A DNA stretch of 64,000 nucleotides from Sipunculus nudus (taxonomy: Eukaryota; Annelida; Sipuncula; Golfingiida; Sipunculidae): contig CM049307.1 in the NCBI GenBank assembly GCA_026874595.1, positions 96,508,330-96,572,329 of the forward strand, read 5' to 3'. The first letter of the stretch is position 1. Each line of letters opens with the position of its first letter. The translations under genes were made by a program, and so were the position numbers. Shown here in pieces: positions 12,097 to 23,207 of the stretch. Under the pieces are notes generated by a model, which worked only from the letters and a program-made list of their open reading frames with translations, was not told the DNA's origin and did no database searches.

Positions 12097-12187
12097 ATGC
12101 GACAACCTGAGATTGGATATGTTTTACAGAGTTTTATGTTAATATTCATTTATCTGGCACCACATACAAATAGCCAGTTTGGGACCC
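12097..12187 (+). CDS. First coding exon: signal peptide of an Ig-superfamily receptor
   Basis: ATG at 12097 is the first start after an in-frame TGA (12088-12090). The 30 complete codons encode a classical signal peptide: a short N-region (MRQPEIG), a hydrophobic core (YVLQSFMLIFIYLA), then a small polar stretch (PHTNSQFGT) with a plausible cleavage site near NS|QF. The exon ends C|GTGAGT, a strong donor, leaving one base of the next codon (phase 1). The Ig exon at 40160 begins with the two bases that complete a CAA (Gln) codon, so the frames join. I infer this is the translation start of that gene; the link rests on phase, strand and logic, not on transcript data. Too short to show as a long open frame. 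A (TA)n microsatellite lies 50 bp into the intron. Confidence 0.55.
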
Positions 12188-12237
12188 GTGAGTATTTTTT
12201 ACTATCTATTACATAGCTTTTTATACCTATATATCTT

Positions 12238-12238
<1 letters not shown>

Positions 12239-12293
<55 letters not shown>
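12239..12293. repeat. TA dinucleotide microsatellite
   Basis: About 26 TA repeats, 50 bp downstream of the proposed first-exon donor. Confidence 0.95.
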
Positions 12294-12298
<5 letters not shown>

Positions 12299-14989
12299 AT
12301 TGATAATCATTGTAGTTTTGATATACTTGAAATTCTCAATTTAAAGAAAAGGTTAAAAGCTTTTCCCACATTTTTTCAAATTGATCCTTTTTATTTATTT
12401 TTTTTTTTCATTTAAATATTTTATGTAAATAGAAGAAATTTTAACCATTTACTCATAAGGCTACTTATTTTTCATTAAAAAAGAAAAAATTTTAAATACT
12501 TTTAATAATAATCAGAAAAAATATTTTAGTGATATGATAGTGATAAATACATTGAATGTGATACCATGACCCACAGTTCCTGACACAGGTTATGTACATA
12601 GTGTGCTGGAACTGTTAATTTAGTGTTGACAGGTGAGTATATAAAAAGCTATGGGTGCATTCATTATGAGACTGTGTAATATGATACCATGTGAAGTGTC
12701 ATGGGTATTGGTGGCTAATTATTACCCTTATTTCCATATTAAGGTGTACTGGTTGAGATCTACAAATAAAATGTCTTCATTAACTGACTGCTGCAGGTTA
12801 TATCTTTTTCATTTGATTTTGTTAATATTGGAGTGTGAAATATCTTAAAAGCAAGAGGAGGTATTACACATTGAAGATTACATCTCTTAATATTATTTCC
12901 TGTTTATATTCATATAAACTAACAGCCAGGCAAAAAAGTAAGTATTTTAGTCTTTTGCACAAGGAATGTTTTACCTGAGTTCAATTTGGTTCGAAATCAC
13001 TATTTTTGCTTCAACTAAATATATTCATCATATTTTGTGCATCACAGTTAATTTGTGCCAGGTACTAAACAGACACAATTTTAGTAACCTTGGTCCAGTG
13101 GCCTATGATATTTATGTTCAATTCTTAGCTTTTTGTGTCCATTGTATAATTTAGTTCACATAATCCATTGTTCTTTATTCTTTGCCGTTTGGTTTGTTAT
13201 TTGCTAACTATTACCATATAATTTAGCATTATATGTTATATCTGAGAAAAAAGTGTACTAAAGTAACTGTTAAGTGTTAGTGCTCAGTCTTCTTGCAGTC
13301 TTGCACTGCTGGAAACTGTAACTTAGAAAAACATAGTATGTAGTGATTTTTAATTTACCAAGTTTATTGTAGCATTATATTGAAGAAATAGGTGTTGCAT
13401 TGTGTTCTGTATAATGTATTATGTTTAGTTTTAAACCTAATATATATATATTATATAACATTTTTCACAAGACAAAAGATTATCACGCTTGGTAAGAAAC
13501 AACTATAAATTTATTGACACTTGATGTCAGAAATTTATTTCTTCCCAGCTCTGCTACAAAGCCCACAATTCAGTTCTGTTACTCTAAGGCTGGAGGCTAC
13601 AGCCTTATGTGTAAAGCACAGACTGTTTCCCCATGGTGAACCAGATTGTATCTGATTCTTAATGTATTTGTAATCAGGAATGGCTGGCCTGGTATAATTT
13701 AGGACAGTAGTGGTTAAGTTAAAAACATAAAGTGCGACTGACTGCCCAGAATAGATACTTCTAAGAAAGGACACTCTTTACTTGAAAATGATCATGGCAA
13801 AGGGGGACCATGATAAAATGTTAAAAAAAGCAGTGTGTGATGCTGATGCAGAATGGTTGTTATTTTTGTTCATTTTTTTCAAATGCATTATTAACAGTTT
13901 ATTTCATTCAGCAGTAAGCATGAGGATTATCTCTGTTATTTGGAATTCTGAGCATACATTTTGTTTCAGACTTCCTGTCAATATCTAAATTATCATCAGT
14001 GATGTTGTGGTGCATGAAGTAATATACTTTATACACGGGCCCTGACAGTAATAAAACATAAGATATATCATTGATTTGACCTGTGTTACATATAATAATG
14101 AACTGTCCAGCCTGGTTTGTGTTTGAGATGGGACCGTAGGGATTCCCGAGATCTATGTGGGTCCCTTGGGAAATTAGGAACGTAGATTATAGCAGAGACC
14201 GGCTGCTGAAATCACAGGAAGCTGGTCATTTATATCTCAAGTTTTTACCAATCTGTGACCCAAGTTACATCAGTGTCACACATGGATACATATAATTTAT
14301 AGCCTAATATTGCCACTGCTTGTTCATATTCTACCAACATTGCCTCATTTTCTTTCCATATATGGTAGTATTTAACCAGGGATTCTTCTATAATAACAAT
14401 ATTTATATAGCTGTTTGATTAGTTTCTGATAGTTACTCTTTTTTAAATATTATGATTTTTATATACAAGGTATGCATTTATGCAGGTCTGTGATAACATT
14501 TTTTGTGTGGATTTTTTTAACTGTGAGAAAGTCAAAATACCACATTATAGTATCTTGAATGGATCCAGTGATAATAATATAATATAAATATACTTTACTG
14601 AATATTTTTACTATTTTATAATTTTATTTTGATGATTAAATTATCAGTTACCATAATGTTAAACCAGTGTATGTATATATGCACACATAATTTATATGTG
14701 TGCATGAAAAGTAAAGATACATCTTTATTATTTTGATAAATGATGATATATTGATAAGCAAAACCAGGTGAGCAAAGTATACCTTCCTGTTAAGTAACTG
14801 AGTTTTGGTTTATAGACCATCATAGATAATATACAGTGACAGCGCGTTGGTCCTGGCTCAGTCTATTCACAGCCCTGGGAGGGGTAACATATATCTGTAT
14901 GATATACACATTCAATTAGTCTGCAGTTATAACTGTCCATAAATATCCTGTATGGATAACAAGGCAGAAGTTCTGACATTACCTGTGGT

Positions 14990-15050
14990 TTTTTTTTTGT
15001 CATAGCTGATTTTCAGCAGTGCTGAGCTGTTGCAATTGCCATTGTGGCCC
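14990..15050 (+). mobile_element. Fragment of an AGCTCAGCTG-type Helitron-like 5' end
   Basis: A T-run followed by AGCTGATTTTCAGCAGTG and GCTGAGCTGTTGCAAT aligns with the 5' end of element F (31619 on), including the stem-loop. The rest of the element is not recognisable, so this is a short decayed remnant. Confidence 0.35.
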
Positions 15051-15504
15051 TATATTTGTGAATTGATCCAGCCATAATCTCATTATGGAATTTGTTTTAT
15101 ATCTTAAACTTTTAACCCTCAAAGCTTTCTGACTAGAAATTTGTCTGAACATTGTGTTCACTCTTTATACCAAGAATGAGGTTGTGTTGACTATATTATG
15201 AACTACATGGTGAAAACACGATTCTAACCACAGTGATAGTGGAACTCTGTTTAGCACAGTAAAAACAATACTTTGCATTGGACTTGAGTATTTCATGCTT
15301 TCTGTTCTTTTCTCAAAGGGGTGATTTCTAATATGATTCATTTTGGAATATTTGTAAAGTGTTAAATTGGTTACTTTATATTAAATGAGTGGATCTAGGG
15401 TATATTTTTAAAAAATTGCTATCTTACCAAATGATATATGTAGAACAATGAGGTTAATCTAAGTATTTTATTTTGGCACTGCAAGTAACGAAGAGGTAGA
15501 TATG

Positions 15505-15519
15505 GGGGGGGGGGGGGTT
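15505..15519. repeat. Poly-G tract
   Basis: Homopolymer G run of about 15 bases. Other similar G or C runs occur at 4478-4494, 18976-18993, 19018-19028 and 57789-57805; their lengths are prone to sequencing error. Confidence 0.9.
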
Positions 15520-16573
15520 GAAGATGAAAAATTACATTAGTGGGGTATTGAACTAATTGAAGGAGGATACTGGAGAACATATTTATAAATTTTATCCTAA
15601 TGTAAAATGAAATAATATACATGAAACTATCTGGTTTTTTATTATATTCACTTTTAGAATACGAATGTTATAAGTCATCTCATTCTTCACATAAAAAATA
15701 GGTCACAGTGTTCTCATTTTACTGTCAAATGAATAAAAGTGAGACTAAGAAAATATGTCCAATGACCAATTGACCTGTGAATACATGCAGGAGGCCATTG
15801 TTAAATAATGATATAATCAATCCCAAGCCAATTGTTCATACAATAATTGCATTTTCATAAAGAATACACATAAAGTAATAAAAGCACAGCATGAATACGC
15901 AAAGCGGTACCGGTAATAAGTTTCATCCTCAGTTTTCACAATTTCAGAAAATGGATTTAGTAATACTGATCTTGGTTCAATACTGAACCCTGCAGTGAAT
16001 GGTGGGTTTGTTGATACAACAAACGCCCGGCCAGCGGTGTAGTAAATCATGTATATAGGAGGAGAGTGGGTGCTTCCAGCAATCCATGGTGTTTACCTTT
16101 ACTTTATATTCATGCTTCACAAAGCAGAAAATTGGCTCAACTCAATTAGTCATCCCAAACTTTGGTGGGAATATATATATGCAGATATTACATATATGTG
16201 TTACACATATATATGTTGAAAATGTGTATTCTGCTGTGATGCCATGTCCTGGATGATGCATTTTTTTGCCAGGTATTCTCACTTGGTTGGGCATTAAATA
16301 AAACCGTACAGTATCATAAAGGAATGACTTCTCCACACATGGTTAATTGGATGAGTTATAATTATTATAAGAATCATCTCTTCCATAGATCTTTATGGTT
16401 AATGTGACAGCAGTGTAATTGTATGGTTCAGTACAATGCTTAAAGTCAGCAAGTCAGTGTATTAACATTGACAAGGAGGAAATATGTTCTACTTAGAAAA
16501 AAAGAAAGAAATGATCTTGTTAATATTCATATATTCAGATGAACCTTTTTTAATCATTTGTACAGCAGAAAAT

Positions 16574-16727
16574 GTGGACTGGCCAAAAGTGGTCTTAATT
16601 CACAGGTGGTTCATATAAAGTAGGTCATTTATAACCAATGTGAATACCAATGGTTTATTCAGGGATATTCTTAAAATGCAGGTGGTTTTATAAGATGGGT
16701 GGTCTCTCAGACAGGATTCCCTGTTTT
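16574..16727 (-). mobile_element. Diverged MITE, relative of 59321-59498
   Basis: The reverse complement follows the same order of landmarks as the 59321-59498 element: CTGTCTGAGAGACCACC, CTTATAAAACCACCTG, a TTGGTTATA segment, CACCTGTGAATTAAGACC, TTTGGCCAGTCC. Termini are eroded. Confidence 0.5.
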
Positions 16728-18729
16728 TTCCAAATTAAACGCTGTTCCTGTGTGCACATTCATGATCACTCATTGAAATCAAATTAACTCAGGGCTTTGT
16801 TTGATCCAGCCACTGACATGACATTTGACTTACACAGTTTAGAAGTATTGCATTGAAGCATGTGGGTTTATGGTCCAGTTAATATGAGGTCAAGATGTCA
16901 GTCCTGTGGCACATTCCAGATGACACCTCCCATGTTGTCTTATGTCATTATTATATGGGTGTACACATGGTCTGTTTCTGGTATTCAGACTGTGTCCAGC
17001 CCATTCACAAATCTCTGGAGTCGAGGGTATTTTTGATTCTGAGTAAGCATTTGACTGAGTTGACCCAGTTCTGTAAATAAAATTTCAAGGCTGGTTTGAT
17101 CTATTGTCTAGTATGATCCTTAATATTGAATTGTGGGTGTTTGGTTCAACAACTCCTTTTTATAGATCTAGGTAGATAATACAGAGATGTTTGAATAGCT
17201 ATGCTGGTTCATTGTATAGAGATCGAACATGAATACACAGAAATTTGTCTGTGTACTCATGTTCTATATCTATTGATAATTGAGATGAGAACAATCATAT
17301 TTTAAGACACAAATATATATCCATCATCATCTTCATCATCCTTATCCTAAATATTAGTGGTACTAGTAGATAGCCATGGTGTCATACATTTATAAATTAT
17401 ATTGTATGAGAAATGCATATTGCAGAAAGTATCTCAAATTATTCATGTCAGCACTCAAACTGGTAAATATTGCACCCAAATACTCATTCTGTAGCTCAAC
17501 CATACTTATTAATGGGTCAATAATAAACTTGTTATCTAAATACTTATTGATGACAGTAAACTTGCTTTATAATCTAGAATACAGTGTCAAGCCTTTGATG
17601 TTCTGTACCTACAGGAGAAAAGTGTGAAATATAACACCTGTTAAATATATAGTAAATTAAAAGAATGGAGGAAAAAGTAGAATGTCATATGCTAAGAGAT
17701 GGTGAAAGGTAAAATCTGCTTACATCTTGGATAGCGTCAGAAGAGTTAAAACAGAAAACAGGTATAAATGAAGGAAACATGGGGCAAATTGGCTTAATTC
17801 TCCAAACCTACTCAAAGACGGCAGAAAAAATGAGCGTTTATTAGTGGGCTGATGACTCGCATATTTCTGTACGTAGGGTCGCAAATGGTACTGATTCAAA
17901 CATTCACAGCACTGATTCAAACAGTTGCAGTAACAGTAACTGGTTGTCAGTTATTGCCAGCTGGCTTTGTTTTCAAACATTACCATCAGTGAAGCACCTG
18001 TCTGCTGGAAAAATTGCGATGGAATCGTAACGGGTAGGGGGTGGCGCATCAGTTATGACATGGTCATGTTTGAACTGAGTAATTCTTTGATGAATCCATG
18101 GAAAAGAAATAATTAAAGTATAAAAAATACAGAAAGGTCTGACACGGGCTGTTATAGACTGTTATTGAGAACAGCTGCAGCTTTGTCCCTGCTGTTCCAG
18201 TCCTGAAGTTCTCAAGTTACAGCACTGGCCTGGGGCTGTTACTGAACACCCTCAGATTGTCTGCTGGGCTGTACCTTCAGTTTGTGTGCTGAAGTCAGCA
18301 GTACCAGGCTGGATAGAACTGCTGCAGGGTCTAACTCCTGCTGTACACATAATTCCGACATATGTACAGGGATGCCTATCTTGTAGGAACCACTCTATTA
18401 AATTTAGGCATTTCTCTGTTTTTAGACACTTACAGGTGTCTTGTGAATCATAGATGAGATCTGGCCAGGAGTCAGTGACCTTTCTCTTGTGCAGAAAAAA
18501 TCACTCTGATGTATCATAGGTTAACTTTCAAAATCTTTTAGATCTCATCATATTCCTGATATAACTGTAAAGAATCCCTGATGAAATGAAAATCAAAAAC
18601 TTTTTGTTTTCTAGTATTAAAAAATATCCTTTTTAGTAACTTTTGTGAATTTTTTTTTAATAATTGTCATTATTTATGTTAAAGGTATTACATGATCCTG
18701 CAGGAATGAGACTGAACAAGTTTTGGGAA

Positions 18730-18965
18730 ACTTATGGTATATGGTGGTAGTAATCAAGAGCTTTTTGGTATATTTTGGTAAATATCAAGAACGTTTTGGT
18801 ATATTTGGTAAATATGAAGAACTTATTGGTATATTTTGGTAGTTATCAAAATTTTTTTGTAAATTTTGCTTTTTATCAAGAAATCTTTTGTATGATTTGA
18901 GAGTAATTTGATAATAATCAAGAACTGTTTGGTATTATTTGCTAATTATCAAAAACTTTCTGGTA
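18730..18965 (+). repeat. Diverged ~35 bp minisatellite
   Basis: Six to seven imperfect copies of a unit close to TTTTGGTATATTTTGGTAA followed by TATCAAGAAC. Units drift in both sequence and length. A poly-C tract follows at once (18976-18993). Confidence 0.65.
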
Positions 18966-21672
18966 TATTTTTCAAAGCCCCCCCCCCCCCCCCAGAGTTA
19001 AATAGTTGATGTCAGCAGGGGGGGGGGGGATTGCTGCTCCAGGGCCTCCTGTGGCTGTAACTTTACTGAACCAGATATGCACAGCAGGCTGTATCAGCAG
19101 CTTGGTGCATTGAACCACCCACTGTACATAGCTCCTTGTCAGAAGAAGGCCATGAACAGCCGAGTCCTGTATCATAATGTAATTAGGAGAAAGTGACACA
19201 TGAATGGACCATTCTTGACTTTGTGTCAAAATGTCATCCTGGTAACTGATATGATTAAACAATTGTTGGTACCAGTTAGTCGGCATTATTAGAATATTTT
19301 CCTATTAGATAACTGATTTAACATTTAAAGTCCAGATTATTGCCTACTCATAATATACACCCAATATGTTGTTAAAACAATCCAGCTTTTGAGTTTCAGA
19401 ATGGATGCTTTTCAATCCGTTGATTTATGTAAGTATGTCAGTGAAATTATTTTTCCCTAGAAAGGGACTTTGAAATATGGTTGGATATATATTATTAAGT
19501 AATATAATACTTATATGTAGGGATTATTTAGTGTATTTCAGAAGATTCTCCATATTCCAAAAGTTGTCAGAACAACTTTTTCAGCTACATGTCTAAAGTT
19601 TAAAATATTTTATTTTTAGACTGAAGGGCAATAGGGCATACTGAAATCAGATCTTTTTGATATTATGTTGTTCTTTTTTTTTGCCAATCAGCAAATACTC
19701 AGAAGAAATAAAACTGTCTGTATCAGCTGCATAGATAAACACCATACATGATTAAAGTAAAAAAAAATTTATTTTTACTTAAAAGAGATGGAAAAATGTT
19801 TTATTTAAATTTGGAAATATTTATGACTGATGAGTGACTATTTAGGTTATCATGCCAGTGATCTAGATACATGTCCATTTGATCAGAGGATTATCAAAAA
19901 CCTTGGTACTTCATTTAAAGTTAGGCAGGTCAAAATAAAAACTGATGTTTTTAGATCATAATAAATATCAAACACTGCTGCAGGATGTAATGTACCTATT
20001 TTACTCGGATATGTATGGTAGCAGGTCTCATTACTGCGTTATGTATGGTACATTCTGGGATTAGGCATTGTGGGATTAAGCTGGCTGGGTTCCATGAATA
20101 TGTTCCAATGCAGATGACAGTGTTAGACTTGACTGAGTGAATGAATGGGTTACAGTGGGCAGGGGTGGACTCCAGACATGAAAACGACTTTGTATTCACA
20201 CAGAAATTTCCATTTGACTCCATCAGGAGAAATGAATGTTGTTTCGTATGCATGCACGAACAAAGCCAACCATCGCCCATGAATTATTTGTACACGCATC
20301 CAGATTAACTTTTTGTTGGTTTCGAATTGAAGTCCGTTCCTTTGTCTCTATGTGGTGCCGGGAACACAAACAAATGTAGCCGCTATGTATGATTCCCAAT
20401 TGGAGATTTAGAAAATAATGAATAAATCTGCTGTACATTTGGCTTTGGGTTTTCGCTCAAAAATAAAGCATTGCCTGTAATTCATAAAATAAAAAAGATA
20501 ATATTTGCAAACAGGCCATAAACTGACCCATTTCTCACCATATAATTGGTCAATTTGTTGCATTTACACTTAAACACATGCTGAAAGATCACTTGATCTA
20601 TTTTAGCTACCCTACCCAGCACAAAATATTAGAGTTTTTTACATTCTCTCTGTATTACTCTGTATTATCATTGAACACACACACCATAACAACTGGCGTT
20701 TAAGTTTTTCTTACAATTTCTTATATTATTGAGGTTAACTGTGTTTATTTCTGTATAGTTTCTATGCATTATAAAAAAAGGTAGTTCCTAGTGTGGATAA
20801 GAAATATGTGTATATGTTAATATAAGTGGATAAAAGACACTTTCAGGAGTGGCAAGGATGTTTTTTTCCATTAAATTTAAATTACAGACGTTATTGGTTA
20901 TTAGATAAAATAAGGATATTTTGGATTACTTATGGTATGGACTAGAATGTGTAGTCATTTTAGTATATATTGCTTATTTTCATGTTTAAAAGTAAATTTT
21001 ATGAGGATTAGGAGAGGATCATTTATATACAGATGTAGCAGTTATACAACATATATAAGTACAGATAACATATGTAGCAGTAGACATTATTAACCGTGAT
21101 AAACAGTATCACTATACATGTAGAGTCATGAGTTAATACCTACTGACAACACTGGCTGGGCACTTACGGCCCTTTGATGAACTCATTTTATCATTACTTG
21201 TGTCACATTTATAATACTTATGCCTTGGTCTGTATGACAAATCTAATTTATGACTGTAACGCTTTTTTGGTAATCTGAGATGTTGATCTAAGTGTAGACC
21301 CTGAACTTGAAGTGATTATTAAAATCCTGAAGGTCACGTCATGGCAGAGATGTGAAAGTATTACATCATTACATATCTCATGTTTTGTGTGTATAACTGT
21401 AAGGAGATATGTTAAGGGTTTCTTGGAGTTTTAGGAACATAATGTCAACATATATTCAGGTTTTAGCATAGTGGACTGCTAATAAAAATTTATATTTTTG
21501 TAATATGTGTGACCAGCACCCTTCCATTCCTTTGTGAAGAGTGTGTACCCTTGTGGTTAAGTTCTTGACCAGGGCTTTTGGAGGTTAGATAAATCTATGT
21601 ACTGAGCGGTCACTTGTTAAATGCTCTTAAAATGTGACAGCCACCAGATGTTATTCAAAGATATACATGTAA

Positions 21673-21849
21673 AGTAAAGCATCAAAATTAAGACCACCAG
21701 TGGGACCTCAATAAAATGGTCATATTTTCAAGATGGTTGTCTAAGTGAGGTTTTTAAATAAAGAGCAGAAATGAATCATGACTGAAAAATTTATTGTTAT
21801 TTTGAGGTGGTCACTTAAATGAGATGGTCATTAGGTGAGGATTTACTGT
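21673..21849 (+). mobile_element. MITE, single-copy relative of the minisatellite-bearing element
   Basis: The left edge AAGTAAAGCATCA and right edge TGAGGATTTACT form a degenerate inverted repeat. Internal landmarks (GACCACCAGTGGGACC, GGTTGTCTAAGTGAGG, AAATAAAGAGCA, GAGGTGGTCACTTAAATGAG) match 88-706 in order, but here the GGTGGTC unit occurs once or twice only. Confidence 0.55.
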
Positions 21850-22989
21850 TTGCATAATTTAAATTCCTGAGTGGACACAGCTGGTTACCATTAAATTTGG
21901 TGGAATGATGCCGCTATTAATGCAGCCAATCAAGTAAAGCCTGATATTCAGTGCGGGATGTATCATGATGTGTCTAACCTCCAATCAGATGATTAAGCAT
22001 ATTTGGCAGTTTCCCAGGTAACCCCTGGATTTACGTAACATGATGTATAGGTTAATAACCGGTGAAGCTTGGAACTGCCAAGCAGAGCTGATTAGATTTG
22101 CTTCACCAGCCACAGCAGACATTTAGGTAGTGTTTTGTGGTAGTTACTCTGACTGGCGGCTGAGAAAAACTGAAATAGAAAAAAAATAGTGATCTTTGTG
22201 GAATCTTTTGGCATGTTTAACCATTTTGTGTGCTAGATTTACAGGAATTACCATATCATATAGTGGAAATATCTATAGATGTATCCCTGTTTGTCTGATA
22301 TGGGTAATTTTATTCCGATCCAGGGTAGTTATCAGCTTCAGGCTGGCGCATAACCTTTCTGGTGCAGGTGGTTGATCACTTGGGAGGTGTAGGTTGAATT
22401 TGATCCAAGTTCATGTTTTGTACGCTTGTAAAAAAAGAAGAACACATATGGTATATGTGCCACCAAAGTTTATTTTGAACAGTCATGGACACATTTCTAG
22501 TGCATCTTGATAGTGAAGCACATTTGCAGGTTCTTTTTCTGCAACCTCTGTAATTTTGATATACCACCCAATAAAAGTGTTAGCCATAACATACAGATCT
22601 GCTAATATATAAACTAGATAACCCACAAACAGCAACCTCTTATTTTTATGATACTTAATTCTGCCACTAGGTGACATTACTAGTGGATATTCTTTGGAAC
22701 AGATGTACAGAATATTGTAAATGTAATCCTTTCTCTTCATCTTGTTGTCCAGTTCTCCAGAAATAAAATAGAATTTCAGAGAAATCTTGTACACAGTCAC
22801 ACAAACAAGCAAGCAAACAGACAGACTGATGGACAGACGTATTTTTTGTGTGTGTTTAATGATTAATTTATTATGAATATGTTTAAAGGGATAAGTATAA
22901 TTAATATTCAGAACTTTGCATGTTATATGTTATATGGTAACTGTCATCCATAACAATGCATATACATAAATGCTAATGCATACATATGT

Positions 22990-23175
22990 TGAGTGAAGAA
23001 TTAGAATATGGGAAGATCCAGAATCTTCCCTGGAAAAATGGGAATTCTCATTTTTCCCAGGGAGAATGGGAATCAATTCATACTATCACTTGATTCTCAT
23101 TTTTCCTGGGACAATTGAGAATTCTGGTTTTTCTCGGGAAGAATGGGAATTCTCATATTTCCCAGCTTAATATTT
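22990..23175. repeat. Cluster of GAATTC-centred palindromes, left flank of LINE
   Basis: A run of near-palindromic units of the type AATGGGAATTCTCATTTTTC bracketed by CCCTGG or CCCAGG. Its outer end (GGGAAGATCCAGAA at 23010) is the inverted copy of the outer end of 26335-26575 (TTCTGGATCTTCCC at 26538-26551). Together the two clusters bracket the LINE and appear to be halves of one interrupted palindromic element. Confidence 0.6.
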
Positions 23176-23207
23176 TCTGACAACTTTTTATCAAGAATCT
23201 GTCTTGA